Below are positions 10,054 through 20,270 of a stretch of 64,000 bases of DNA, piece after piece; within the stretch, counting starts at the first letter, position 1; every line of letters starts with the position of its first letter. The DNA is from an uncultured bacterium. Its GTDB lineage: Bacteria > Planctomycetota > UBA1135 > GCA-002686595. The position numbers were made by a program, and so were the translations under genes. The stretch lies in NCBI GenBank assembly GCA_938075305.1, contig CALJGV010000006.1, positions 62,001 through 126,000 on the forward strand, written 5' to 3'. The notes below the pieces were generated by a model. It was not told the origin of the DNA and did no database searches. It saw only the letters and a list, made by a program, of their open reading frames with translations.

Positions 10054-11421
10054 ATGGACACGCCGCGCGGAGGCTCGAACCACAGCGACACCCCTGGATC
10101 CGTGCGCTTCGTCACCTTCGGGTGTAAGGCGAACCAGTACGACACCCAGGTCCTGCGCGAGGCCCTCGGGCGCAGGGGGCTGAAGGAGACCGGTCCCGGC
10201 GCGGACCTCGTGGTGGTGAACACCTGCACGGTCACGGCCGAGGCCGGTCGCAAGGCGCGCCAGCTGATCCGGCGGATCGGCCGGGAGACCCCTGCCGCCC
10301 GGGTCGCGGTGACCGGCTGCCTCGCAGAATCGGAGCCGGAGATCCTGCGCGAGATCCCCAACGTGGAGTGGGTCCTGGGGAACGGTGAGGCCAAGCGCCC
10401 GGTCAACTTCCTGCGCCAGATCGGCCAGGAGGTGGACCCCGAGGAGCTCGGGATTCCGGCCGGAATCACCGAATTCGCGGGCCACAGGCGCGCTTTCCTC
10501 AAGATTCAGGATGGCTGCGACAAGCGCTGCGCCTTCTGCATCATCCCCCACGTCCGGGGCCGAAGCACCAGCCGCCCGGCCGAGGAGCTGGCCTCCGAGG
10601 TCCAGCGCCTCGTGGCGTCCGGGCACGTCGAGATCGTGCTCTGCGGCATCCATATCGGCCACTGGGGCCTCGACATCGGGTCCAGCTTCTCGGCCCTGCT
10701 GCGCCGCCTGGTGGAGGTCGAAGGGGTGGGCCCCCACGGGCGTCCGGTGGAGTGGCGCCTGCGCGTCTCGTCGATCGAAGCCACCGAGGTCGACGACGAC
10801 ATGGTGGCCCTCATGGCGGACCGCCCCGATCGGATCGCGCCGCACCTCCACATGCCCATGCAGTCCGGGGCCGACCCCGTCCTGAAGGCCATGAACCGCT
10901 GGTACACGGTCGCCGAGTACCTGCAGGCCTGCCACCGGATCCGGGCCCGGCTGGATCGGCCCGCGTTCACCGCGGACATCCTGGTGGGCTTCCCGGGGGA
11001 GACCGACGCCGACTTCGAGCGCACCCTCGCCACCGCCGAGGAGGCCGGGTTCACCAAGGTCCACGTCTTCCCCTTCTCGGCACGGCCAGGGACTCCGGCC
11101 GCCGAGATGGGCTCCCGGGTGCCTCCGGAGATCTCAAGGGAGCGCCGCGCGGCCCTCTCTGAGGCCGCCAGCGGCTGGGAGGAGGCCTTCCGACGGGACC
11201 TCCACGGGGCCCGGGATCGCATCGTCCTGGAGGGTTTCGTGGGTCTCTCGGGCCGCTATCAGCGGGTGAGCATCGACCCGGATCGCATCGAGGGGGTCCC
11301 CCCCGACGCCATCGATGTGGTCCTGGAGTGCGCCACGGAGACCACCTCCGACGGGCGTGAGATCTCCCGACTCCGGGGTCGACCGGTGCACCCGGAGCGG
11401 CCGGCGGAGGTCTCACTGTGA
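10054..11421 (+). CDS. mtaB: tRNA (N6-threonylcarbamoyladenosine(37)-C2)-methylthiotransferase MtaB
   Basis: VRFVTFGCKANQYDTQVLREAL...NTCTVTAEAGRKARQLIRR...GCLAESEP...KIQDGCDKRCAFCIIPHVRG (radical SAM CX3CX2C). Confidence 0.93.
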   Translation: MDTPRGGSNHSDTPGSVRFVTFGCKANQYDTQVLREALGRRGLKETGPGADLVVVNTCTVTAEAGRKARQLIRRIGRETPAARVAVTGCLAESEPEILREIPNVEWVLGNGEAKRPVNFLRQIGQEVDPEELGIPAGITEFAGHRRAFLKIQDGCDKRCAFCIIPHVRGRSTSRPAEELASEVQRLVASGHVEIVLCGIHIGHWGLDIGSSFSALLRRLVEVEGVGPHGRPVEWRLRVSSIEATEVDDDMVALMADRPDRIAPHLHMPMQSGADPVLKAMNRWYTVAEYLQACHRIRARLDRPAFTADILVGFPGETDADFERTLATAEEAGFTKVHVFPFSARPGTPAAEMGSRVPPEISRERRAALSEAASGWEEAFRRDLHGARDRIVLEGFVGLSGRYQRVSIDPDRIEGVPPDAIDVVLECATETTSDGREISRLRGRPVHPERPAEVSL

Positions 11422-12356
11422 GTCACCCGTCCCCCCAGGAAGGGTCTTCAGGTGCCCCGGAGGACGAGGTCGCCAGCCTCAGCCTGGCCCTCCAGCACAC
11501 CCTGGCGCGCCGCGCTGCCCTCGGGCAACGGCGGTTGGCTCGCGTGGACCGCCCCGCGCCGGCCCCGGCCGGACGGCCCGGTCCATCGGCTCCCCCTGCG
11601 GCCGGTCCCACGCCACTCCCGGGGGCTGCACCAGCGCCCGTCCAGGGCACCCCTGCGCCCACGGCCCGGCCCGCTCGCTCCACGCCGGGGACGGCGGCGC
11701 CCCCGGCCGCGGCGGTCCGCCCCGTCCCCGCGGGGCATCCCGTCCCCGCGGGCGTGAGCCCGGAACGCCTCGCGGTACAGGCGAAGGGAGCCTCCTCCCT
11801 CGAGGAGCTGCGAGCCTGCGTGGCCGAATGCACCGCCTGCGCGCTCGCAGCAACCCGGACCCAGACGGTATTCGGAGACGGTGGAGGCGCGCGTCGAATC
11901 CTCTTCGTTGGGGAGGGGCCCGGGGAGCAGGAGGACCGTCAGGGGGTCCCCTTCGTGGGCCGCGCAGGGGCCCTGCTGGACGACATCATCACCAAGGGCA
12001 TGGGGCTCCGCCGGGAAGAGGTCTACATCGCCAACGTCGTCAAGTGCCGCCCGCCGGAGAATCGCGACCCCCTCCCCGAGGAAAAAGCCCTGTGCACCGC
12101 ATGGCTGGATCGACAGATCGAGCTGCTCGACCCCACGGTCATCATCCCCCTCGGACGCCACGCTGCGGGGCATATCCTGGGCGTGGATGCCCCCCTGGGG
12201 CGCCTGAGGGGCAAGGTGCACGACCACCGTGGCCGCAAAGTCGTCCCCACCTACCACCCCGCCTACCTGCTCCGTTCTCCCCACGAGAAGCGCAAGACCT
12301 GGGAGGACATCCAGCTCGCCATGGAGGTGGCCGGACTCCCCCGCCGTGGCGCATGA
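11418..12356 (+). CDS. Uracil-DNA glycosylase, family 4 (Fe-S), with Pro/Ala-rich N-terminal extension
   Basis: CVAECTACALAATRTQTVFGDGGGARRILFVGEGPGEQEDRQGVPFVGRAGALLDDI...NVVKCRPPENRDP...YHPAYLLR. Confidence 0.92.
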   Translation: MSHPSPQEGSSGAPEDEVASLSLALQHTLARRAALGQRRLARVDRPAPAPAGRPGPSAPPAAGPTPLPGAAPAPVQGTPAPTARPARSTPGTAAPPAAAVRPVPAGHPVPAGVSPERLAVQAKGASSLEELRACVAECTACALAATRTQTVFGDGGGARRILFVGEGPGEQEDRQGVPFVGRAGALLDDIITKGMGLRREEVYIANVVKCRPPENRDPLPEEKALCTAWLDRQIELLDPTVIIPLGRHAAGHILGVDAPLGRLRGKVHDHRGRKVVPTYHPAYLLRSPHEKRKTWEDIQLAMEVAGLPRRGA

Positions 12357-12540
12357 GGCGACCGCCCGCGTCGGAATGACGAGGCGCTGCGGGCAGCGGG
12401 CGCAGAACGGGAGAAGGCCGGCCCCGGCTCGGTAACCTCGTCGGCACTCTCCGATATCGGACCCGTGTCATCTGAGATGTTGGTGCCCGTTGACCCTTCT
12501 GCGCGGGAACCGTACTCTCCGAAGCCCAACAGAGGCGCTC

Positions 12541-12576
12541 CATCGGGCTCCGCCGCTTCAGCGGGGGCTCCCGATG
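12541..12576. repeat. Imperfect inverted repeat / hairpin downstream of the UDG gene
   Basis: CATCGGGCTCCGCCGCTTCAGCGGGGGCTCCCGATG; outer 7 bp and inner 4-5 bp arms pair. Confidence 0.45.
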
Positions 12577-12822
12577 CTGGATGTCGACGCGGTCCTGACC
12601 GGCCCGTAGTCTCCAGCAACGGACGCGAGATCCCCCCAACAACCCGTTCTTAGAACCGCCCCGCGTCCCGTTCCACGGCCCAGATGCGACCATCTTGTCG
12701 CCCTGGGCACGCATCCCCCCCAGCGTTCGCTCCTGTCCCCCACTCACCGGCTGTGTCGGTGACGACCTGGGGCGGACGACCGTCATCTCCCCCCGACGAC
12801 CCACACGCGTCTGACTCGATCC

Positions 12823-15456
12823 ATGCGGACAAGTCTTTCCTACCTTCCGTTCCTGATCGCGGCATCCGTCGCATGCCAAGGCACTGACCCCAGCATCTCC
12901 ACCGATGCGGTCGCGGACACCGCGACCTCGGAGTCCAGTGACCTCTTCACGTCCAACGTCGCCTCTGCGGGCGAGGACGCCGACTTCGCGCTGGCCACCA
13001 ACGTGGTCGCCCAGGAAGGCGACGACGGTGACGACGGCGCCGACGAGAGCATCAACACCGCTCTGCTGCGGATGCAGAAGAGCAAGGTGCTCTCCCAGCA
13101 GTTCGCCGCCCGCGCGGACGAGGCGCTGAGCCGGTCGGATCTCCAGGGGGCGCTCGTGCTCTACTCCGAGGCGGTCCAGATGGACCCGGCGAACCAGGCG
13201 GCCCGCGAGGGGTTCCGCAAGGTCGAGGCCATGATGGGCGACCCGCTCGCCCAGGGCGCCGAGGGCTTCGCCTCCGAGGCAGACCGCTACCTGGTCAAGC
13301 AGACGATGACCCGCGCCCGCGCTGAGGAGTGGGACGCCAAAGGTGAGGCCGCCATGCGCGCCGGCGACTACGACCGCGCGATCGAGAGCTTCCGTCAGGC
13401 GGAGACGATCCTCCGCATCGACCCGCTCATCGCGACCAACTCCCTCGACGAGCGGCTCGTGAGCAACAAGCTCAAGGAGGCCATGCTCCTCCGCGACGAG
13501 GCCGCGCAACTGGAGATCGCGCAGCAGCGCTCCGCCGCCGCCGAGGAGGCCGCCCGCAAGCAGGACGCCGAGCGCGACCGGGTGCGCAACAAGCTCAGCA
13601 GCTACTACGAGCGCGCCAACTCCGCCTTCATGGCAGAGAACTACGACGAGGCCGCGAAGTTCGCCCAGCTCATCCTCGTGGCCGACCCCGGCAGCGAGGC
13701 CGCCCAGGAGCTCCTCGAGACCTCGCGCGCCGCCGGGCACGCCAAAGTCGACGAGCGCCAGCGCCGTGACTACCGCGAGGAGTGGCTCCGCACGTTCGAC
13801 GACCTGCGGACCATGGACCTCCCCCAGACGCAGCCCCTGGTCTTCGACCTGGACCGCTGGAAGGAAGTCAGCACCCGCCGCTCCTTCTCCAGCATTCAGA
13901 TCGAGTCTGCGGACGACCCCGAGCGCGCCGCCGTGCTCGAGCGCCTCGACCAGACCGTGGTCCCGGCTCGCTTCGGCGACGAGGACGGCCCCGCTGCGCT
14001 CTCCAGCGTCGCGAACTTCCTCCAGGCCCAGAGCGGCGTCAACTTCCAGATCAGCTCGCTGGTCTACGACGAGATCGGTGAGGACGAGGTCGCGGTCGAC
14101 CTCGACGTCTCCGAGCGCAGCGTCACCCAGATCCTCGACATGATCGCTCTGCTCACCGAGGGCATGAGCTGGAAGATCGAGGACGGCGTGGTCCTGTTCG
14201 TCACCGACGGCGAGATGACCGGCGGTCAGGTCAGCGCGACCTACTCGGTGGCCGACCTCGTGACGCCGATCCCGGACTATCCGGGGCCCGACATCAACAT
14301 CTCCCCCTCCGACGGCCTCCCCATCCCGGACGAGGACCTCCCGGAGCGTGAGGCCAACGTGATCGGCACCGGCGAGCTCGAGGAGCTGATCATGAACAAC
14401 ATCGCCCCGGCGAGCTGGGGCGACGATCCGGCCAACTCGATCCGCGTCACGGAGAAGGGAACCCTCGTGGTCAGCCAGACCCCCGAGGTCCAGGGCAAGA
14501 TCAAGGAGCTCCTCGACGACCTCCGCGAGTCCACGGGCATCCTGGTCGATATCCAGGCGCGCTTCATGCGCGTTGAGGACAGCTTCCTCGAGGACATCGG
14601 CGTCGACTTCCGCGGCCTCGGCCTCCCGGGCCCCGGCCCGAACGGCGTCGAGTTCAACGACTTCGGCGACGGCTCGTCCGAGTTCGGCGACGTCATCGGT
14701 CGCACCAGTGACGTCGGCGCCTACTTCGACGACGGCCCCGACGGCAGCTACCGCGGCCGGGTCGAGGACCTGTACGACTCCCAGCTTGGCTCGGACAACT
14801 TCCAGGCCTCCGGCGGGCTCTCGTTCCAGTGGGCGTTCCTCAACGACCTCCAGCTGGAGCTCATCCTGCGCGCGGTCAGCAAGAGCGAGCGCAAGGAGAC
14901 AGTGGTCGCCCCGCGGCTGCTCGTGAACAACGGCGCCCGCGCCAACATCTCGGTGCTCAACCAGGTCGCTTACGTCTCTGACTTCGACGTCCAGATCGCC
15001 CAGGCCGCGTCCATCGCGGACCCGATCATCAACGTCATCCAGGACGGCGTGGTGCTCGACGTGCGACCGGTGGTCTCCGCTGACCGCCGCTTCATCACCC
15101 TCGAGCTGCGCCCGACCATCGCCAAGCTGAAGCGTCCGATCGAGGACAAGCCGACCACCCTCGGCACCCAGAACTCGGTCACCATCCAGCTGCCCGAGGT
15201 CTCCATCGAGCGAGTCCGGACCTCCATCCCGATCATGGATGGCGGCACGGTCCTCCTCGGCGGCCTGAAGGAGTCCCGCAAGCAGGACAAGCGCTCCGGC
15301 GTCCCGTTCCTCAACAAGATTCCGCTGCTGAACTTCCTGTTCGAGCGGAAGGGCAACTACACCGCCAACCGCAAGCTCCTGATCCTGCTCAAGGGCGTCA
15401 TCGTCATCCCGAAGGAAGACGCCCCCAGCGACGCCGAGCTCGGCCGCGACTTCTGA
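12823..15456 (+). CDS. Lipoprotein secretin-domain protein (T2SS/T3SS secretin superfamily) with N-terminal TPR/coiled-coil region
   Basis: Lipobox-like ASVAC; TPR-like region; STN/N0-like SVTQILDMIALLTEGMSWKIEDGVVLFVT; C-terminal MDGGTVLLGGLKESRKQDKRSGVPFLNKIPLLNFLFERKG...LLILLKGVIV. Confidence 0.88.
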   Translation: MRTSLSYLPFLIAASVACQGTDPSISTDAVADTATSESSDLFTSNVASAGEDADFALATNVVAQEGDDGDDGADESINTALLRMQKSKVLSQQFAARADEALSRSDLQGALVLYSEAVQMDPANQAAREGFRKVEAMMGDPLAQGAEGFASEADRYLVKQTMTRARAEEWDAKGEAAMRAGDYDRAIESFRQAETILRIDPLIATNSLDERLVSNKLKEAMLLRDEAAQLEIAQQRSAAAEEAARKQDAERDRVRNKLSSYYERANSAFMAENYDEAAKFAQLILVADPGSEAAQELLETSRAAGHAKVDERQRRDYREEWLRTFDDLRTMDLPQTQPLVFDLDRWKEVSTRRSFSSIQIESADDPERAAVLERLDQTVVPARFGDEDGPAALSSVANFLQAQSGVNFQISSLVYDEIGEDEVAVDLDVSERSVTQILDMIALLTEGMSWKIEDGVVLFVTDGEMTGGQVSATYSVADLVTPIPDYPGPDINISPSDGLPIPDEDLPEREANVIGTGELEELIMNNIAPASWGDDPANSIRVTEKGTLVVSQTPEVQGKIKELLDDLRESTGILVDIQARFMRVEDSFLEDIGVDFRGLGLPGPGPNGVEFNDFGDGSSEFGDVIGRTSDVGAYFDDGPDGSYRGRVEDLYDSQLGSDNFQASGGLSFQWAFLNDLQLELILRAVSKSERKETVVAPRLLVNNGARANISVLNQVAYVSDFDVQIAQAASIADPIINVIQDGVVLDVRPVVSADRRFITLELRPTIAKLKRPIEDKPTTLGTQNSVTIQLPEVSIERVRTSIPIMDGGTVLLGGLKESRKQDKRSGVPFLNKIPLLNFLFERKGNYTANRKLLILLKGVIVIPKEDAPSDAELGRDF

Positions 15457-15490
15457 TCCCTGGCCCTCCCCGAGGGGGCCAAGGACGCAG

Positions 15491-15531
15491 CCGCCGCGCG
15501 GCCCGCCTCAGCGGGCCGCGCGGCGGTTTCC
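15491..15531 (+). terminator. Rho-independent terminator after secretin 1
   Basis: Perfect 16-bp stem CCGCCGCGCGGCCCGC-CTCA-GCGGGCCGCGCGGCGG followed by TTTCCTTGTT. Confidence 0.85.
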
Positions 15532-15756
15532 TTGTTGGACGAGATCGGGCACGCAAGGGGCGCTCACCCGTTCACAGGGACGCCGGCTTGCCGTATCCTC
15601 TGCCGCCCGCTTCCTGGTCCCCAGGAGCGTCCGAGCCCGCATCCCGGATTCCTCGGCGCGCCCCCGGTCACCTCTCACATTCAGCGGACTAAGACCCGGT
15701 CGAAGCCCCACGCCGGCCTCCCCCCCAGCGAGGCCCCGCGAACGCGACGAACGAAC

Positions 15757-18744
15757 ATGACCATTTCATTCAGCGCCAGCCCCATCCTCCGCCAACTCCT
15801 CCTCCTCACCGCCGCGATCGGCCTCACCGTCCCGGCCGCAGCGCAGTCGAGCTCGGAGAAGGCCGTCGAGGCGGAGATCGACTTCGCGCGCGGACTCGCG
15901 AAGGAGTGGGCTTTCGTCGACATGGCCGAGTCGGTGCTCGACATCGTCGCGGAGAAGGGCGTCTCGGGTCGCATGGAGTCCGAGCTCGAGCTCGTCCGCT
16001 GCGACGTCTACTACATCGGCGCGAAGGCCTCGACCGATCCCACGCGGCGCAACGACCTCTTCGAGCAGGCCATGTCCGCGTACGAGGACTACGTGACCGC
16101 CAACATGGGGGCGGACAACCGCATCGACGCCCAGCGCACGATGGTCGAGCTCGCCAGCTTCTACGCTCGCAGCCTCGACATCTCCCTCGAGGAAGCTGTC
16201 GGTGAGGAGGCCGAGGCCCTCCGCGAGCGCAAGATCGCCGTGCTGGAGAAGTCCGTGAGGCTCTGCGAGGAGCTCATCGAGGAGATCGACGCCACCGACC
16301 CCATGACGCCCGCCCTCAAGACGAAGCGGGACGTTCTGATGCTCGACAAGGCGGGGCTCTATGCGCGCATCAGCTCCGCGACGCCCGACGACGCCTTCTT
16401 CAGCGAGCAGGCCATCGAGACATACTCCGAGCTCATCTTCGACGTCGGTGAGGGCACGGAGATTGCCCTGCGCGCCAACGCCGGGATCGGCGACGTCTAC
16501 GCCAGCACCGGGTTCCCCGAGGAGGCCCGCGACTTCTACATCGGCGTCATCAACAGCGTGATCCCGATCGACCCCGACGAGCGCGAGGAGATGCTCGAGT
16601 GGTCCAGGCTGCCCCTGGACATCAAGCAGAAGCGCTTCCTCTACGTGGAGCTCGTGATCCCCGGCGTTCAGAGCACCTCGCGGGAGCTGGGTGAGCTCGA
16701 GGGCGCGATCACCGCCGGCCTCTTCTTCTACAACCTGTACCGCCAGGAGGGCTTCTCGCTCTCCGTCCTCGGGAACTCCGCCATGCTCGAGTTCGCCAGC
16801 ACCCTCGTGGACGCCGGCGGCTTCATCGGCGGCGACCTGGGTGAGGGCAGCGCCCGCTGGTTCGCCACGGAGGCAGAGATGCGGGAAGAGGTGAAGTCCC
16901 GCCGACAGCAGCGCGACAGCATCTCCTTCGCCCTCGACCTCGCCAAGCAGATCGCGAGCGACAACCCCGGGACGGAGGCCGCCCGCGAGGGCGGCGAGCT
17001 CATCGCCTCCATCAACGAGCGCCCGGGCATCGAGATCCCCCCTGCCCAGCTCCTCCAGGCCGCGGACGCCAAGCGCGCCGGCGAGAACTACGAGGAGGCC
17101 CTGGCCGGGTACCGCGAGTTGCTCACTCGCCTCGACGCCCTGGACCCCGCCGACCGGGTCGAGTTCGGCGCCAAGGTCTACAACGGCATGGGCCTCACCC
17201 TGCGCCGCCAGGACCGTCAGCTCGAGGCCGCCATGGCCTTCCGCGAGGCGCTCCTCAACTGGCGCGATGACAACCTCAATCGCTCCAATGCCCGCGGCTA
17301 CCAGAACACCATCAAGGCCTGGGCCCGCACCCTGGGTATCGACAAGCAGGATGACGTGGCCGCGCTCATCCGTGAAGCGGAGAACTTCGTCATCGCCTTC
17401 GACGAGGAGGGCTCTGCCGACGAGATCATCTTCAACCGCGGCGAGAAGCGCCGCAGTGACCGCGACTGGGCAGGCGCTATCGAGGAGTACGAGCAGATCA
17501 AGCCGGAGGACGGGTTCTACGAGCTCGCCCAGATTCAGATTGGCCTGTGCAAGCTCTCGAACAAGGACCTCCGGGGCGCCCGCGGCGCCTTCGACGACTA
17601 CCTGACCGGTCGCGCCAAGGACCCCGAGTTCACCCCCACGAGCCCGCTCGAGGAGGCGCGCCGCAGCCAGGCACTCTCCCGCGCTGAGTTCTACCGCGCG
17701 TACATCGACCACGTGATCGCCAACGGGCGCTACAAGAAGTCCGACGGGGCCGATGACAGCGGCTTCGCCATGGTCATCGAGGAGCTCCGCAACTACGGCA
17801 GCACCTACGGCAACGCCGGGAAGTTCGTGATCCGCGCCCAGTCCATGCTGGCGGACTCGTACGCCAAGACCGGCGACGCCGCGTCGGCGGCCGCCATCGT
17901 GGCCGAGATGGTCGCGTCCAGCCCGGACGCACCGGAGACCGCGAGCGCGTCGATCGACCTCTACCTCGCACTCAATGCGCGACGCGATCGGCTCGAAGCG
18001 GCCGGATCTCCGGATCCCAACGCCTACCGGAAGGTGACGAGCGAGATGGCGAAGGCCCTCGAGGTCGCCAACGGCATCACCCCCAGCCCCGAGTTCAAGA
18101 ACCTCCGGGCCGAGAGCAAGCTCTGGCTCGAGCTCCAGGAGTGGGCGAAGGCCAAGGCTCCCCTCGAGCGCATGGCCTCGCGCTTCAAGGGCGACGCGAA
18201 GTACGGCAAGACCGTCACGAACCAGGTCACCCCGGACCTCGCCGAGTGCCTGGTCGAGCTCGGGGAGATGGAGGCCGCGAAGAACCTCCTGGCTCCCCTC
18301 ATCGTCGGCGACGACGCCCCGCTCAAGTCGCGACGCCCCACGCTGCTGCTCAGCCGAGCCATGCTCGGCTCCGTCAACGGCGGCGGCAGCGAGCGGGTCA
18401 CCGCCACGCGCGGCGCGGGTGGAACGGAGGAGGAATTCCAGTTCATCACCGGCCGACTGAACACCTTCGCCCAGTCCGGTGACAAGTGGTTCGCCTGCGA
18501 CTGGTACGAGGCCAAGTTCATGTCGATCTACGCCTACTACGTCTGGGGCCTCCAGGACGACCGCAAGGCCGCCAGCGCGACGCGGATCATGGACGAGGTG
18601 GTCGTGACCCTCGAGAACGACCTGCAATTCACCATCGTGGAGGAGAACTGCTCCGGGGAAGAGACTGAGCCCGCGCTGCGCGCGCGCCTCGGCAGCGGGG
18701 TGCTCTCCGCCCACTACCGCTGGCTCTACGAGCAGACCCGCTGA
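15757..18744 (+). CDS. Large secreted TPR-repeat protein (about 995 aa)
   Basis: Signal peptide MTISFSASPILRQLLLLTAAIGLTVPAAAQ; many TPR-like helical pairs; tracked ORF is extended upstream to 15532. Confidence 0.85.
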   Translation: MTISFSASPILRQLLLLTAAIGLTVPAAAQSSSEKAVEAEIDFARGLAKEWAFVDMAESVLDIVAEKGVSGRMESELELVRCDVYYIGAKASTDPTRRNDLFEQAMSAYEDYVTANMGADNRIDAQRTMVELASFYARSLDISLEEAVGEEAEALRERKIAVLEKSVRLCEELIEEIDATDPMTPALKTKRDVLMLDKAGLYARISSATPDDAFFSEQAIETYSELIFDVGEGTEIALRANAGIGDVYASTGFPEEARDFYIGVINSVIPIDPDEREEMLEWSRLPLDIKQKRFLYVELVIPGVQSTSRELGELEGAITAGLFFYNLYRQEGFSLSVLGNSAMLEFASTLVDAGGFIGGDLGEGSARWFATEAEMREEVKSRRQQRDSISFALDLAKQIASDNPGTEAAREGGELIASINERPGIEIPPAQLLQAADAKRAGENYEEALAGYRELLTRLDALDPADRVEFGAKVYNGMGLTLRRQDRQLEAAMAFREALLNWRDDNLNRSNARGYQNTIKAWARTLGIDKQDDVAALIREAENFVIAFDEEGSADEIIFNRGEKRRSDRDWAGAIEEYEQIKPEDGFYELAQIQIGLCKLSNKDLRGARGAFDDYLTGRAKDPEFTPTSPLEEARRSQALSRAEFYRAYIDHVIANGRYKKSDGADDSGFAMVIEELRNYGSTYGNAGKFVIRAQSMLADSYAKTGDAASAAAIVAEMVASSPDAPETASASIDLYLALNARRDRLEAAGSPDPNAYRKVTSEMAKALEVANGITPSPEFKNLRAESKLWLELQEWAKAKAPLERMASRFKGDAKYGKTVTNQVTPDLAECLVELGEMEAAKNLLAPLIVGDDAPLKSRRPTLLLSRAMLGSVNGGGSERVTATRGAGGTEEEFQFITGRLNTFAQSGDKWFACDWYEAKFMSIYAYYVWGLQDDRKAASATRIMDEVVVTLENDLQFTIVEENCSGEETEPALRARLGSGVLSAHYRWLYEQTR

Positions 18745-18813
18745 TCGCCCACGCCTCCCCCTCCCCGCCCCACGCTCCCCACGTCCGCGACGCCCGATCT
18801 CCCCGAGACTGTG

Positions 18814-19980
18814 ATGAAGATCGCCACCCTCACCTCCCTCGCCCGTACTGCCCGCCACCTCGCCCCCGCCGCCCTCGCGGCAGTCGCGATGCTCTCGGCC
18901 CCCGCTGACGCGGCCCCCCAGGCCAAGCCGGACCAGGTCTTCCGGATCAACCCGCGGACCAACAAGGCCAGCACGGTCACGGGCACCGTCACCGAGGACG
19001 GCCTCGAGAACGTCAAGGTGACCCGCCGCGACGGACGGGAGATCTCGATCGACTCGGCCGAGGTGATCCAGATCGCCTGGGGCAGCGGCTCAACGGCCTT
19101 CAGCGACGGCGGCACGTACGCCGGCCGCGGCGCGTGGGAAGAGGCCGTGAAGAGCTACCAGGAGGCCGCCGGCGACGGTGCCGTTCGCGAGCCCCTGCGC
19201 GCCGAGGCCCGCCGGAGGGCAGCCACCTCGCTCATGGCGCTGGCCGCCAGCGACATGACCCGCTTCGGAGATGTCGCCGGCGAGTGCGATCGGTTCATGA
19301 CCGACTTCCCGTCCGCGCGAAGAGTCCCGGAGGTGCTGGCGCTCAAGTCGCGGGCCCAGTGGCTGAACGGTGACGCCGCCGCCGCCCGGGATGGGTATCG
19401 CTCGATCTACGACGCCGGCAACGGCGGCGCAGAGGGCTACTCCCCCATCACCACCGCCGACGCCGCCATGCACGCCGCCTACGCGGCCATCAGCGCCGGC
19501 GACAACGTCGGGGCCCGTGAGCTCTTCGACCTCGCCGCCGCGGCCTACGGGGCCATCGAGAGCGAAAACGCGTCGGTCATGGCCGCTGCGGCCGCTGGAA
19601 CGGAGGTCGCCAGCATGGGCGAGGCCATCACCAAGGCCGCCTCCGGGGACGCCAAGAGCGTTCGCCGCACCTTCGAGTCCGCCTCCAAGAGCAGCGAAAC
19701 CTCGGCCGGAATGGCCGCAGCGCACCTCGGCCTGGGGCACGCCTGGCTCGCCGAGGGCGACTTCCGCAAGGCCCAGTTCGAGTTCGCCTGGGTCGCTGGC
19801 CTCGATCACACGTCCGCCGATCGCCGCGCTGAGGCCCTGGTCGGGCTCGCTGAGGCGGGCCTCGCCGCCGGTGAAGCCGGGGACGCGAATGCCGCCAAGA
19901 CGGCCCTCCGGCAGGTCGCGTCTCAGTACGGCGCCACGCCCTCTGCACGCAAGGCGGCGCAACTTCTCGAATCGTTGTAA
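18814..19980 (+). CDS. Secreted TPR-repeat protein with N-terminal beta-rich domain
   Basis: Signal peptide MKIATLTSLARTARHLAPAALAAVAMLSAPADAAPQ; then VTEDGLENVKVTRRDGREISIDSAEVIQIAWG; TPR-like repeats. Confidence 0.8.
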   Translation: MKIATLTSLARTARHLAPAALAAVAMLSAPADAAPQAKPDQVFRINPRTNKASTVTGTVTEDGLENVKVTRRDGREISIDSAEVIQIAWGSGSTAFSDGGTYAGRGAWEEAVKSYQEAAGDGAVREPLRAEARRRAATSLMALAASDMTRFGDVAGECDRFMTDFPSARRVPEVLALKSRAQWLNGDAAAARDGYRSIYDAGNGGAEGYSPITTADAAMHAAYAAISAGDNVGARELFDLAAAAYGAIESENASVMAAAAAGTEVASMGEAITKAASGDAKSVRRTFESASKSSETSAGMAAAHLGLGHAWLAEGDFRKAQFEFAWVAGLDHTSADRRAEALVGLAEAGLAAGEAGDANAAKTALRQVASQYGATPSARKAAQLLESL

Positions 19981-20100
19981 AACATCACGGTTGCCGACGG
20001 CCCAGCGAGCGGTACGTTCTCTGTCCGGAAAACGGCCCTGCGGCCAGCATCCACCCTAGCCCTCGGGCTCCGTATGCCTCTCGGCGAGCGGTTCCCGTCT

Positions 20101-20179
20101 GGTCGGGATTCGATCCCCCCGACCAACCCAACCCAATCCAATTCATCCCCTCACCGCCCTGGTGACCATTCGGGTCACC
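20101..20179 (+). promoter_or_regulatory. Two consecutive hairpins in the TPR-exbB intergenic leader
   Basis: GGTCGGG(20101-20107)/CCCGACC(20118-20124) and GGTGACC-ATTCG-GGTCACC (20161-20179). Confidence 0.4.
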
Positions 20180-20270
20180 TCCCGGGTCCGGTGAGCCCAC
20201 GGTCCCTCGGCTCCTCCCCCTCCGATCCACGGAGGTCCGGTCAGAGCCCGATACGCCCCCAGCCATCCCA

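Noticed and set aside
12357-12822. Short ORFs (62-68 aa) between the UDG gene and secretin 1
   Set aside because: No domain features and Pro/Arg/Ser-rich; more likely a promoter/leader region
15766-18858. 1030-aa minus-strand ORF
   Set aside because: Antisense to the large TPR protein; biased Gly/Val/Leu/Glu/Arg composition, no signal peptide or domain
20101-20125. tRNA T-arm-like GGTCGGGATTCGATCCCCCCGACCA
   Set aside because: The 5-bp T-stem around TTCGATC does not pair correctly and no D/anticodon/acceptor arms were found upstream; treated as a simple hairpin
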